Positions 11,641-24,003 are shown, counted from the first letter of the stretch. The stretch: 38,867 nucleotides of DNA from Chara braunii (GCA_003427395.1 BFEA01000393.1:448544-487410), one strand, 5' to 3'. Numbers and translations are program-made. The notes: generated by a model from the sequence alone, not told the origin.

Positions 11641-12790
11641 CAGCGATTTCTCAGAACCCACTTTTTGGAGGCAACTCGAATTCAAGCTACGCGCCTTGTT
11701 TTTGGTGGTAGTCCAAGCAAGTGGCTCTGCACGCAATGCAGGCAAAAATACCTGACCTTAGACAGCAGTAATCCGATGCTGACTACAGTGCTATAGCTGC
11801 TACTATAGGCTCCAGTCTCTACCATTTAGGATGGAATTCCAAGTCTGGAAAGGAGGGCAGTTAACCTATGCATCCAATGTGGTAAACAAAAAGGACCTAG
11901 AAATAATGTACTCACTGGCTACTTTGGGGTCTAGAGAATGGTGAGGATAGATGCAAACTGCTACCTAACCGCTGAATGAAGATGATGCCATTTTCAGCAT
12001 TCACGTAAGAAAACAAAATGTGCAAAGGTGAAAGGCACTCAGAGATTCTGTGAACCCTGCCCAAGGCTTTGCTCATTCAGGGCTCGCTACATACAGGAAA
12101 TTCAGGCCATCCTTTGTCTTGGAAGCACAGAAGTGACAAGCTTTGGATACTGCTTAGAATTGACCAGACCTATTTTTGCATTGTTGTGGCCCCCAGTCTC
12201 CTTTTTTCTGCATCAGTTGCACTATTCCTCAGGCAGCATTCCTGTTCCTTACGCAGGATACACCCAATCGCCACTATGGCTGATCCAGGGCACATGTAAG
12301 CACCACTGTGCCTCTGTCACTTCTAAGGTACACATATGCACATCCACATGCCACCATTGCTCTATCACATCTAAGCTACACATGTAACACATGCTCATGC
12401 GGGGAAATGTAATTCTTGATACCTTTACTGGCTTGCAAAGCTTGTGGCCTTTGCAAGGAACCATACAATGCAAACACAATTTTTGAGATGCAAAAGCTCA
12501 TGGAAGCTCTAGCATGAGTGAGCCCAGTTGAAAGCAGACTTACAATTGCGAATAGGAAACCTGAAGTCTGTCCGTTGACAAAAGAACCCCCACTTCTCGT
12601 CTCCAACAATGGATGCTACAAAAATATAGTAACCCTACCATGATGCGTTAGACTACTATTCACTCCTGTACGGTCCACCTCTCTCACCAGATCCTGCTGA
12701 ACAGTCTTTCTCACACATGTGACCCTTGCCAAGACTTGGTAAGCACTGCCAGTTCCCTCAGTCTTCCTCCTTTTCCCTGACTCCTCCAAC

Positions 12791-13045
12791 AGCTTGCCGC
12801 CCAGCTTCCTGCTCACCGCTACCCAGCTACGGCAGGCACTGGCCTCACGGCCACTGCAGCTGGTTCGTTTGGCCAGGCGCTATCTGGCTACACAACGCAG
12901 TGATCCACGGTTGCAGCGCGCTGCCGATGCTGTTCTCCTCAGTGGCCTCCCTCTTTTTGCCTCTTCTCGAGGCAGTGGTGTGGGTCCCAGTATGCCGTCC
13001 CTTATGCCTACCGGTCCGAGTCCAGGTCCAAGACTGTGCAACTAA
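12791..13045 (+). other. Arg/Leu-rich open frame, unrecognised
   Basis: A frame of about 83 codons with no ATG start, reading TATQLRQALASRPLQLVRLA and RRYLATQRSDPRLQRAADAV, then a Ser/Pro/Gly-rich tail. The amphipathic basic helix might be a transposon remnant, but frames in GC-rich DNA can look like this. No family recognised. Confidence 0.15.
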
Positions 13046-14230
13046 CTGGAGGCTGGGCTGGTTAGTTGCAGAGGCTGGCGCCTGTCTCAGGTCCAGTACC
13101 CTCTGGTGAAGCCTTCATTGAGGGCCAGCCTTCTTTTCTCTTGCCACGGACTTCACTTAGGACCCGGCGACATTTTACACAGGTAGACTTTTTAGGGGCT
13201 CGCTGAGTTGTGGGCACGATCCTCGTGAAGGCTAGGCTTCAGGCTTTTCATCCGAGTATGAATGCCTGAATAAGCAGTGGTTAGAGTCCTTGTTTTTTAC
13301 CCATATTTGCTGGACCACTTTTTTTGAAGGTGGCTGGCATTAGTGCTACACCGTCTAGACAATTGCTATCAATCGGAGCTGCATTGTTGCATACTGTAAC
13401 GTGCAGACCAGAACAAGAACCGACCTTTCAATACGAAGTATAAGATAGCACAATGGAAGACTTAGATACCAGTGATCCGAACAATCAATGTTGTAATGCA
13501 GCCCTGAACATACATCATCATCATCGTTACATGGTGTGAATGGGCCTGGCGCTTCACACAGGAAGACAGCGCCAGCCCGTACCATACACAGACGAAGAGG
13601 AAGGGGATAGACGAAGAGGAGGGGGAAGATGGGAATGTCGTCAACACCAAGTCTTCGGCACAAGCCCAAATAGTCCCTCGTCGAAATGTCTGAATCCCAA
13701 GTGTCAAGTCTGGATCCAATGTCGTCAAGTCTCGAGTCACAACTCTGTCTCTCTCTGTCGTAGTCTGAGAAGTCAGGTGGCGAGAGGGTGAGAAGAGAAG
13801 GTGGACTTAAAAGAGGAAGAAGAAGAACTCTCTCTCTCTCTGTCCAGTACTAACCTGTGAAGTTGGCGCCTTGATGCAGGTACCACGCAGATGGAGCTGG
13901 AGCGATGGCGCCACAGGTAAGTAACACTGGCCTCCGCCAGTCTCTCTCCCACTCTACGATCTACCACCTACCAGTGCCCAGCGCTGAAGACTACAGCTAC
14001 AGCTATGGCGCCCAACGCCGAAGACTACAGCTAGCGCTACTACTACTAGCGCTGAAGACTACTGCAGCGCTCCTCCTGAGTGCTGCGCCCGATCTCCTAA
14101 AGACTACCTCGTGCCCACTGAACTACCTACCCGTGAAGTGCATGGGAACCTCCTATGTACTACGGGTGTGCCTCTTGAGCCTGCTTAAGGGAGGCAGGGG
14201 CTGCAGCTGCAGCTCCTGCTCGAGCACGTG

Positions 14231-14494
14231 AGGAACAGGCTATTTTGGGCCTGTTCCGCATCCCTGTTTCCGTGCCTGAGTCTTAGGGGCAGGTCAAAAC
14301 AATGAGGGCCTGAAAATGGCCCTCCGTTTCAGGCTGAAAACTCTGGGTCTGAAAAGACCCAGAAATAGGCTGAAACGAGGTAGGGCCTGCAGGCCCTCGT
14401 TTTTCAGCATCCAGGCTGAAACGAACGGGGCCTGTAAGCCCTAAGTTTTAGGCTTTTAGGCTGAATGTCCGGGACGGGCCCTGCAGGGCCCGTG
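14231..14494. repeat. Array of AGGCTGAA-headed hairpins with differing stems
   Basis: A run of GC-rich hairpins: GGAACAGGC/GCCTGTTCC (14232-14257), GAGGGCC/GGCCCTC (14304-14324), TCTGGGTCT-GAAA-AGACCCAGA (14342-14363), palindrome AGGGCCTGCAGGCCCT (14382-14397) nested in GCTGAAACGAG/CTCGTTTTTCAGC, a weak GGGC/GCCC one (about 14427-14442), and palindrome ACGGGCCCTGCAGGGCCCGT (14474-14493). AGGCTGAA recurs at 14331, 14367, 14413 and 14458, so the last four hairpins sit in 36-46 bp tandem units. Stem sequences change from unit to unit but remain paired. Two have CTGCAG at the centre. Confidence 0.8.
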
Positions 14495-17197
14495 TGGCTA
14501 CGCAGTATGCCACATGCATACAAACTTTTGTTTTAGGGTGTTAATTGCAAGGTCTTGTGTGGGTTCATTGAGGGTAAGGGAGCTCTTTGGCATGTCAGAG
14601 AGGATCCATAATGCAGCAGATGTCTCAGTGAACGGAGATTTTGTTATCTGGTTGGGCAATGGGAGATAGCTATTTGGTGATCCACAATGTCAATCGAAAT
14701 ACACTCGTTTTGGGTTCCAACCGTAGGCTGGCAGATCTCTGTGGCCTGGCAGGACCAAAATTGGAACTTGTGATTTCGGTCAGGTGGCCATCTTATGTGA
14801 TATCTTGTCACATCTTGTGGTTCGCTCTGACAGTGGATGCTTTTGGTTGTGTCGGATTTTCAGACCGTTCGTGGTCCGATGACGAAATGATCATTGCCTT
14901 GCAGCATGTGTGGGCTGCGTGGTGAAAAATCTCATGTGTGTGTCTATGCTCAACATGAAATCTGTTTACATGTGTCAGATGTGGGCTCCAGCATTTTTTG
15001 TGTGTGGTGGGTGGGTTCACCTGTTGATGTCAGTTTCTGCCCAGAGTTTAAGAAGTCTGGTGGTCTTTCTGACTGCCATCGTACATCTGGGGAGCTGTAG
15101 CCAGTCTTCACACATTGCAGTGGTCACCCTCTCTTTCCCCGAGTCCAGTAGTGAGCTTGGGATCCTGAGATTACAACCGCTCCGTTGCACTGGCCCCGTC
15201 TAGCTTCTCGCGTGCAGTAACTGGACTGCCGAATGTGCCTGTTTTCTGGCCTGTCATGGGTGGACCTTCTCAGCACAAGCATACCAGATGCGGGCTCCAC
15301 CTTTTCAGCAGATGCGGGTGTGGTCTTTTCCAGGCATGGTCTCAGACGCAAGTTTTGTATTGTATATGGGACGCTGGACCTGTTTTCCAGCAGGTGATGC
15401 TCCCCACCAATAGATGGAGCTCCCCTAAGGGTTGGAAAAGGCATGGAACCTATCATTTAAGGTGTGCAAACTAAAGGCCCTGCTGGGGGTCACTGATATC
15501 AATGATTAATTTGTCCTTGTGACTGCTTACGGTGTATACATGGTCTCCTTAAGATATTGCAACGAATTGCTTGCAAGTAGATGCAGCTTTATGGATGGAT
15601 CAGGGACGTGTCTAATGCACCTAGCCAATGGCACATAGATGTGGAACCTTGCATTTATTCAGAGTCCTGGTGTTTTGGTGCTGTACCTGATGTCGACCAC
15701 CTGAATTGCAAAAATAAATATTTCATAGATATATGCATTAATTGAATTCTATATATTTGTATTCATTAATTGTATTCCATTGATTATTTGTATTCTACTT
15801 CGATTATTACTTCCAATCCTCTTTTTTCTGATGCGGTTTTCCCCTGTGCGCCAATTAAAAATGAACCGGTGTTGGCACACACTTTCTTTCTTTTGCCTGG
15901 TGCCGAAACAGCCATTTCGGTCCCGTAGGCGAAGGCCTAAAGGAGCGGCGCATGAACGGCCGTGCTGGAACAAAATGGCTGAGAAATGTGCTGGTGGTTG
16001 AATTTGTGGACATTTAGGGTTGTGTGAGAACGCATTTTCTGCCATTTTTATGGTCAGGGATCTTTCGGGAAATTGCTCTTTGTTGGAGTGAATGGACTAG
16101 CCATGTGCGGAATAGGAAAGTGTTATCTTTGAATGTTTGCAGACGTGAAGGATTTAGGGGAGTCGTGGGGTCAGTGAAAGGTGGGGAGATGAATTCTGCT
16201 GTGTTCCCACTTTCTTATTTTCGTGTGGTTGGTTTTGATTATTATAGGAGTTCGCTTTTCTAAGGGCCGCAGCTCGAGGTGGTTTCGGGGTGGTTTCCCC
16301 ATCCGCTCGTGCCTGCTTGTTCATGGTTGCGGTTGTAACAGTTATAATTTGAGGATATAAAGTTATTGCTGACAAGTGAATGAAGTTCGATGAATGAGAG
16401 ATTTCACTAGGACTTCTGGGCCGTTGCGAGCATCCATCAAATCTGGATTCATTCCAGAGATAAGACATATTTGATTGCGTGATGGTGCTGTGCTGTGTGT
16501 TGCGAGCTGGAGATCCTCTTTACCCAGCCACCTGCGAAGGCAAATCGTCTTTCTTTTCCCCATTTCAATGCAGCCATGGTATCCACGTCTTTGCCCTGGA
16601 ACCTCCCCATTTCAACGAATCTGAGCCCCAGAGGTGAAATCTGTCCATTGTTGGCATTGGGTCACAATGGCTGGTTGTGTCAACCAGCTGCCATTTGCTT
16701 GGAACGATCCGTTTTCTAACTTTTCTTTTTTTTCAGGCCAGGTGTACTTTCTGCAGCTGGCTCTTTGTGTTCGGTATTTTTTGTGGAGCCTCCACTTCGC
16801 CAGAGGCCGAAAACGGAAAAGGAAATGGGATAATCTTGGAGCAGCACAGGTTATCTATGTTTGAAACCTGGCGAAGTCGACAGCTACCGCTATCCGTGTC
16901 GAGGTGTTCACTTTCAATGCCTTTTAGGTGTCAGCTAGGGTCATGGCTCACTCACATGGGATCTTTCTTGCTGGCCATTGTTTCAGGTAATCTGTGGCTG
17001 AAAATCAAGAATTCACGTAAGTGGGGTGTACACCCTATGAGGTGTGCATTCCCTGTGCAAAATATATGATTCTGATGAAGCCTATTTGTAGTTTTAGACC
17101 ACAAAATTAGAGTCACGAACACAAATTTCTTTGTTTTTGAGGCGTTGCTCAAAGTGGCTCTGCACTAGTGGAACGCAAATGGTAAAAGGACTAGTCG
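14495..17197. other. No recognisable gene
   Basis: Chance ORFs only. Around 15850-16000 an eroded stretch (ATGGCTGAGAAATGTGCTGG then TGGTTGAA) may be a distant relative of the segment near 18075-18100. Confidence 0.5.
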
Positions 17198-17545
17198 TGC
17201 ATTCGGAATACGACTTCCAGGGATTCTGAACTGTGCATTCTGAATACGACTTCCAGGGATTCTGAACTACGACTGTGGGCACGTCTTAAACTCCCAGCAC
17301 ACGGCCCCAGTCTTGCGGAGAATTTTTTTTTCATCGCCTACAAAAACTTTTGTAGGTTCGGGCCTACTGGACCTCAGTGGTTGGCGGTGCCAACCAACCA
17401 AAAAAAAAAAAGTGCGCTGCTGGCTGTTTGACAAAGCTTCGGGCGCAGTGGAAGCCTCCCAGACCCAGGTGTACTGGTGGTTTAAGATCTGGATAGGACT
17501 TACAGAGCTGAGATAGGACTTATAGAGCTGAGATAGGACTTCTGA
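17198..17545 (+). repeat. Short tandem repeats flanking MITE copy 2
   Basis: GTGCATTCGGAATACGACTT...TTCTGAACT occurs twice near 17198-17267, and GATAGGACTTACAGAGCTGA-type units occur three times at about 17492-17545. Confidence 0.75.
17286..17485 (-). mobile_element. ~200-bp MITE, copy 2 (reverse orientation)
   Basis: Ends TTAAACTCCCAGCAC and GTGTACTGGTGGTTTAA. The reverse complement follows copy 1 and copy 3 in order: CCACCAGTACACCTGGG, GCAGCGCAC, GGTCCAGTAGGCC, GCAAGACTGGGGCC. Confidence 0.65.
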
Positions 17546-18234
17546 GTTACGATCCCCCTATGATTTTAAGGAGAAGCGGGCCTAGATGGAAGCTATCTCA
17601 CAATGTCCCGAGGAGTGAGGAGAAGTGGGTGCAGCTGCGAGAAGCGGGCCTAGCCCAGCTGGGAGAAGTGGTCCCAGCTGGACGGTACTCTCCGAGTGTC
17701 CGAAGAACGAGTGCGGGTTTATACCGTAATTTCTATCGAGTATAGAACCTCTTTTAGGAGGTCCAGTAGCTGTGTCTGGTTGGTGTCAATGTGATTACTG
17801 TAGGCATTGGGTGGAACTGGTCCTGGGCAACTTTGACAATCTTTTGCGCTGTCAATTGTCTGCAAGAAATTTGAAAAAAAAACAGATGTCTCTATGGGTA
17901 TGCCCTTAAACGACCTGTACTTCCTAGCCTTATTCTCCCCAGGCTGGAAACACCCTGCATGCGAAAGAAAACGGAATGGCGCAGGGCTCCTATTTGTGGG
18001 TGCCGCCTGCCATTTTGCCCCATTAGGCTGACCCGCAACACTTGTGGCGCTTTAGCGGCCTTGTCGGAGAAAAATGGCTGGTGGAAGTATTGGTGGTTCA
18101 AGTTTTCCCTTTTCCGAAGTGCTGAGGGGACTGGTGGTTCAACGGGCAGGGCCCTGACAAGGGGGCAGGCCATGACATTTAACCCACCAGCACCTTGCAC
18201 AGGTAAATTTGGCACTGCGCCGTTTGTTATGGGC

Positions 18235-18332
18235 GGCAGTCGGATTAAGCCACATGTGGCTGGCCCGAAGGAAGTGGGAGGTCGGCAGTCGGATTAAGCC
18301 ACAAGTGGCTGGCCCCAAGGAAGTGGGTGGTG
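18235..18332 (+). repeat. Tandem duplication, period 49
   Basis: GGCAGTCGGATTAAGCCACA and GTGGCTGGCCC then AAGGAAGTGGG, twice. A (GGGGGGA)n-like G-rich stretch follows at 18546-18575. Confidence 0.85.
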
Positions 18333-19429
18333 GGGGGAGTGCAGAATTTTTAGTGTTCCCACTGGCGATTTCTTGCACTAAAAGAAAATTAAAAGTTCTT
18401 GAACATAGCCTACCTGTCCCTTTGCAAGGGGAAAATAATGCAAAACAAAAAAGATCTGTCAAGTTCTTCCAGTGCAAAGGTGACACATGAGGGTAGGCCA
18501 ACCCCTGCAACACTTCAGTAGCGCAGGGGCAGGTCGAATCTAGCAGAGGGGGGAGGGGGGAGGGGGGAGGGGGGGGCACATGCTAGTTGGGCAGAGTAGT
18601 TGTTTCAAGATTTCAAAACACTTAACACAATTTTTCGTTGTGTAGCATATGTTGGGAGGCTTTTAAGTTTTAATCCTGTCTGCCCAGAGATGTTTGGGCC
18701 TGTGTGATCTCACAAGATGAATGGGCTGTGATCCAGGCCGTTACAGTGGCTTGGAAAGAACTGTATTTGCGTTAAAGATGCTATCAAAGAACATGGGCAT
18801 TTTCATAAACTAGTGACTGCCCTGCGATGGGTGGAGTACATGAGATAGGCTATTACGAGTCATTCTTGTTTTATTGTGCACTGCTAGTGTGCACGGTGTT
18901 TCACAAACTAGTCCAGATGCACATCAGCATGGGAAAGTGGAGAAGTCCGCCCTCGCCAGACGCCGAATACTAATGGCATTGGCTTTCGCGGCAAGCAGAT
19001 GGCCTTTTTTGGATGGCAAATAAATAGCACTGGCATTTGTTGTCAGCATCTATTTTTAACCATGTGGGAAGTGGATGGAAGGTCGAATTCTTTTTTCCTT
19101 CACCCAAAACAATCACTCAAGCCTCTTCTCTTCTGGGGGGCAATGGTCCGGTTGCTTATCTCCTATATGAGAAGGAATCAATGGAATAATAGCAAATTGT
19201 TCTAGTGGACTAAAAGCCATGACGAATTCTCTTTTTTTTTAAGGAGCTTTTGATGAACGATCTCTCAAAGCCAAAGCAATCTAATATACTCGGAAAAAAG
19301 CAAAGGCTGTAGGCTCGCTAGCTAGAGAAAGATTAATCAGTACAGCGATACTTTTTTCTATTTTTTCAAGCATCAGTTTAGTTTTTGGCGTTATGGTTAT
19401 ATGTGTTAGAAACCCAGTTCATTCCGAAT

Positions 19430-19616
19430 TTTCTTGGTAGAGGCAACTTCGTTGCACTTAGGATCGTTTGTATTAAGGGTCTTTGTTTACATGATCAGTA
19501 TGATTCTCCTGTTAACAAAGGAAATCATAATTACAACACAGGCCGCGTTGGCGGAGATTTCACAACGGCCTGTGGAGTAATGGAAGTCTCCAAAGTTGTC
19601 TTGCGTTTAACTAATT
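19430..19616 (+). repeat. Left arm of 187-bp inverted repeat
   Basis: From TTTCTTGGTAG to TTTAACTAATT. It pairs with 20226-20412 with scattered mismatches and small indels (shared: CAACTTCGTTGCACTTAGGA, GTTAACAAAGG/AAG, GGAGTAATGGAAGTCTCCAA). The arms are separated by about 609 bp. It could be the ends of one fold-back element or two copies of an element in opposite orientation. Confidence 0.85.
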
Positions 19617-19811
19617 TGAGCTTATTTATCCTTATGAAACTTGGCTCTGAATTGTCTATACCATGCTGTGTTTCCTATTTTGTTTCCAACTCTGCGGCGA
19701 GCCTCCAAAGGCTCGCTAGAGGCATTCGTCGACTCTTTCAAGAGTCAAGCCTCTTGGGATAAGGTAAGGTATTGTTTTAGACATGTTCTGAACAATGTCG
19801 TAGTGCAAACT

Positions 19812-19884
19812 ACATCCTCCATAGAGATGTCAATATCGGCGCACTTAACAACCATTTGCTCTAACCATTGAGCTATTAGAGACC
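19812..19884 (-). pseudogene. tRNA-like relic (Asn-type anticodon region)
   Basis: The reverse complement contains TAGCTCAATGGTTAGAGC (a good D-arm/A-box) followed by an anticodon-like ATGGTTGTTAAGT. The T-arm (GATATTGACATC) lacks GGTTCGA, so a working tRNA is unlikely. It sits in the spacer of the inverted repeat, so it may belong to that element. Confidence 0.4.
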
Positions 19885-20225
19885 TTTCTATTGTCGTATT
19901 TTTTTTATGGTCTTTTGAAAATCTATCATATTTTGTTAAAAAACCTCGTGTCTTTTTACTTGAGTAGTCTTATGCATGGTAAGTACTATAGCTCCAATCA
20001 TGGCTATTATTAAAATAAGACTTCATCAGATGCTACAAGGTGTTTGTAATTATTATAGTTCTGTACACAATCGTACCAAGCTGCATTGTATTCAATGTAT
20101 CATGCAATAGTCCGCCCTGGCCACACTAGGTCGAAAACTCAAATTGAATAGTGATGCTAAGGTTTTCAAACGTTTCTCTTTTCCACTTTCCATTACCCGT
20201 GGGACTCTACCCTATCAAAGGATCG

Positions 20226-20412
20226 AATTAGTTAAATGCAAGTCAACTTTGGAGACTTCCATTACTCCACAGGCTTTTTTGAAATCTTCGCCAACGCGGC
20301 CTGTGTTTTACATATGATTTCTTTTGTTAACAGGAGAATTATACTGGTCTTGTAAAACAAAGACCCTTAATACAGACGATCCTAAGTGCAACGAAGTTGT
20401 CGCTACCAAGAA
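20226..20412 (-). repeat. Right arm of 187-bp inverted repeat
   Basis: Inverse partner of 19430-19616, starting AATTAGTTAAATGCAAGTCA and ending CTACCAAGAAA. No clear target-site duplication outside either arm. Confidence 0.85.
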
Positions 20413-20440
20413 ATTTTAAGAACGCCTTGAACTTTTTTGT

Positions 20441-20755
20441 CCGTGTGCCGGCACGAAGTGTGGCGTCAAACATGAAAATGGAAGGGGAACGCAAGCATCA
20501 ACAAATGTAAAGCAAAGAAGCAGCTCTGCTCGGGCCCTTGCCTTGAGCAGGGGCCATTTTTTGGATCACAGTGGGGGGTAGCATGGCTTTCAATCTTCCG
20601 TGTGCCGGCACGAAGTGTGGCGTCAAACATGAAAATGGAAGGGGAACGGCAAGCATCAACAAATGTAAAGCAAAGAAGCAGCTCTGCTCGGGCCCTTGCC
20701 TTAAGCAGGGGCCATTTTTTGGATCACAGTGGGGGGTAGCATGGCTTTCAATCTT
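20441..20755 (+). repeat. Tandem duplication, period 157 bp
   Basis: Copies 20441-20597 and 20598-20755 (one extra base) are almost identical, from CCGTGTGCCGGCACGAAGTG to GGCTTTCAATCTT. One frame of each copy reads CAGTKCGVKHENGRG and CKAKKQLCSGPCL, or close to it, a Cys/His spacing that could be a zinc-finger remnant. I do not recognise a family. Confidence 0.9.
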
Positions 20756-21510
20756 TTAGGCTCCTCTAGCCCGGAGATGCCCAACGATCTCAGATGCTCA
20801 AGGGGATCCAAGCCTTGATTATCAATTCCCTCTGCGATTCAAGAAAGACCCAGCTGCTGAAACATTGCCACATTCAATGCTGTGGCCGCATCAACTCACC
20901 GTGGTTCCCCTATTATCCCACCCAGTCACATCTCCTCACCTGTCTCGGTTAGTTTTCACCTATACTGTCTTTATTCGATCCTATTGATGGTCACACCACT
21001 CATTATCACTCTTGCAAATCGCTTCTTAGTGCTTGTGATTTGGCCCCCCCATCCTTACTATTATCGACTTACCCCACTGTCCTGCCTATATTGTTATTTG
21101 GGGCCACGTTGAATATTACCTCCCCATCACGACTTTTCCTGGTGCCCCTTACGGCTTTTTCTGCGTTTCACTACACAAGTACTTCGAGAAGCAGCCATTT
21201 GATTTCTAAGAACGGTGATAGAGTTCACGCATTGAGATCCACTGTGTCTGGGCTATAAAGAAGTTTGTTCACTTCAATCAGAAAAATTAAATAATGACGA
21301 GCTAAACGCTGAGCCGTTGAGGCGCTGAAGTGTAGAGGAGAGAGAAGCAGTCCTGCATTCAGGAGTGTAACACAGTGGCTGTCGTGGAATTTTCTCGTTT
21401 CTTCGTCTAAGCAGGTCCTTATGGCACTGGGTCCAAGTCCATTCTGGTGAGCACCAGTCTCATTACTTGTCCACCTGTAATTAGTTATAGATCCGTACAA
21501 CTGGGCCTAA

Positions 21511-21590
21511 GGCTGCCCTCCGTGCAAGCACGGATTCGACCTGGCAACCTCGGCCTCAATAGGCAAGTCTCTTAACCACTACAGGCAGGT
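21511..21590 (-). repeat. tRNA-derived SINE head (putative)
   Basis: The reverse complement has an A-box-like TAGTGGTTAAGAG and, 36 bases later, a B-box GGTCGAATCC, at near-tRNA spacing. Sequence between and around does not fold as a canonical tRNA, so a SINE promoter region is likelier than a tRNA gene. Confidence 0.45.
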
Positions 21591-21841
21591 CACGCACATG
21601 GTTCTTTCCGTTAAGGCTGAAGGAGCCCTGATCTTCAGTGATTGCCCTGCGAGGGGGAAGGATTGACTCACTGTCAGACAGCTCGCCTTCCTTCCTTGCT
21701 TCCTGAGTCTCTGCTGAGCTGAGATTGTCAGATGTACTTGACAACTGAGAACCGTGGAATAAATCAAGGCTTCACTCGAGAGCTGGGATGTTGTTGCTGT
21801 CTAGCCCCTAACGAACTCTACTATCTTCGTGGGAGCTCATA

Positions 21842-21978
21842 TTGAGCCCACAGCGGTGGTCCTCTGGAATTGCCTGCCACACAACTTTGGCATATGCGGT
21901 CTCCTCCATGTCATGCTATCGTCATCCGTCATCGCACGTTTGCTTCGTATTGAGCCCACAGCCGTGGTCCTCTGTGAA
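21842..21978 (+). repeat. Short direct repeat
   Basis: TTGAGCCCACAGCGGTGGTC then CTCTG near 21842, and TTGAGCCCACAGCCGTGGTC then CTCTG near 21950. Confidence 0.7.
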
Positions 21979-22411
21979 CCGGGAAATTGACAGCCCCTCA
22001 AGTCATCCCCGAACCATATTGCTTCAGTACATTGCTTTGTTCATCAGAGCACATCACACAGGTCTTGAAGCCGTTGGGAGCAAGGCTTGTGCCTATCAGT
22101 AGCTAAAGGTTCAGGTCGTCAGCTGCCTTCATCAAAACGCTGAGGTTGCAGTTTTGGATTTTTTGACAAAAAATCTGAAAAACATCAGGGGCATAGATTG
22201 AGCGCCAATCTTTCCTGGGGGGGAAATCTTAAAAAAAAAGGAAAAAAAAAAAACCGGCATGGCAATGGTAATTCTCGTGGGAGAAGGCCAAACGTTTTTG
22301 TTCCATGCTGCTGCCAGCAGGCCCTCATCTTTTAGGGTTGGTAGGCCAATCTCGGAAAAAGTTGACGGTTTGTTCAAATAGCATCGCAGGCATTCGTGGT
22401 TTCATCAAAGA

Positions 22412-22517
22412 CTACCATCTTTCCCGGAAGATGAGCACCCTTAGAATGACTGCGTACAAGCGATCTTTTGGTCCCTGTGCAGCCAAATGTGTTGTGTTCG
22501 GGGGAAGAAGACGGTAG
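22412..22517. mobile_element. 111-bp fold-back MITE, copy 2 (degenerate, 106 bp)
   Basis: It starts CTACCATCTTTCCCGG and ends GTTCGGGGGAAGAAGACGGTAG-like. The termini match the family, but the arms no longer pair well through the middle. Confidence 0.5.
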
Positions 22518-23969
22518 GTGCATCAATACTAAAAACGTAGGGTGAAGGTTGAGCAGTAGCTCTACCACCATGTGGTGCATCAAGCAATTGTGGTCTTAGT
22601 GGTTATCATGTTATGGCAGGTTCCATAATCACCTTCTGACATGATATGGATGTCCTTTCTCCTTGCCACACTCTGGGCAGCTGCGTTCGTCGATAGTAAT
22701 AAGAAGATCCACTATCAACTGACAGTGTTCACCATCTCAATGATCACTGATGACAACATGGTCTCTTTGATGACGTTCTTGGAGTCGATGGTTCGAGCAC
22801 ACCCAAGGTTGACTGTCGTGTACACATCTCACGAAGGATTCAGTGTGTGCAGATCTCAAAATGATGTTCACATTTAAGTACCTGACTCCGTGGAAATTGC
22901 TATTGTGTGGGGTACTTTACGCAAATTGCTCTTGTGTGGGGTACTTGAATGCGAACTTGCCAGCTTGCATTCTGCGAATAACTCTGAGCTCTCAATTTGA
23001 ATGGGGGTGTTATAAATTTTCAGAATGCTTCTGGATGCGTGAGCTTGCTCTTTAATTTTTTCAAGTTCTGGATATCATGTGCTCCTGCATTTCTTTCTCT
23101 TTCCCCCACTTTTTCTTCTTTCTTCTTTCTTCTCTTTTTTTTTTTTCAAAAAGAAGGGTGACGCCCTTGAGATATCATCATCATTGAACTGACCGGCCCT
23201 ATGTTATGTTGTTAATCTGAATACGGCGCGGCGCAGAGTGCATGCGCATCCTGTGCACGTGATGCGGCGCATCAAAAAAAAAATTAAAAAAAAAATGAAA
23301 GTTCAGAGTGGGGTGGCCAAACACTCCCCTCACTTCTAAAAATCAGAAAGCAAGAGGGAGAAAAGTCAGGGCCACTCCATACCCCAAAACTGTGGGCACT
23401 TGTCTATGCTTGCGAGTATTCATGTCCTAATTGTGTCCAGCCTCTTTTCCGAAGGGCCCTTACAGTGAATTAGCTAGGACCCAACGTCCAGCAGAGGTGA
23501 ACTTCAAACTTCCACTTGCCAGCGTGAGCAGAGAATATATAGTCTGGATTCGAATTCAGGTCTGTGCATCTCGGTTATGGGTCACTACTCTTTTTTCTCG
23601 TTTTCTTTTCTTAGCAGTACATGCAGTGGCCCTAAGGGCCTCTGCTCACCACATGCACAAAAGACAACATATGGGGGTGTGTTATTCCACGTTCTGCAGA
23701 AGGCTCATTCTAATTTTGCACATTCCGTGAGTAGTGCAGCCAAGCCCTGAGAATCACATGCAGAGACCAACACGGCCTAGCTACGTGAGCAACCCTTAAC
23801 TGCTTAAATAGAGACCTGAATTTGAATCCTGAGTATATATTCGGCCAGCACGTGCTCTACTTCATACTCACTGCCTGCCTCGGTTTTGGTGGAGGGTCTG
23901 CACTTTATTGCTGCGAGTACTCTCCAGATTGCCTGCATGGGTTTTGAGCCGTGCTTAGGGGATCCGCTG

Positions 23970-24003
<34 letters not shown>

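Noticed and set aside
13470-13500. LTR-retrotransposon primer-binding site (minus strand, TGGTATCTAAGTC)
   Set aside because: Only partly matches the initiator-Met type TGGTATCAGAGC and no paired LTRs, gag or pol could be placed nearby.
19640-19757. Possible exon ending ...SQASWDK before GTAAGG, as a missing GALE exon
   Set aside because: The reading does not match the GALE region expected before the micro-exon, and it lies in the spacer of the large inverted repeat.
22641-22877. 78-codon ORF, possible transposase piece
   Set aside because: No conserved motif on either strand that I can name; composition is not distinctive.
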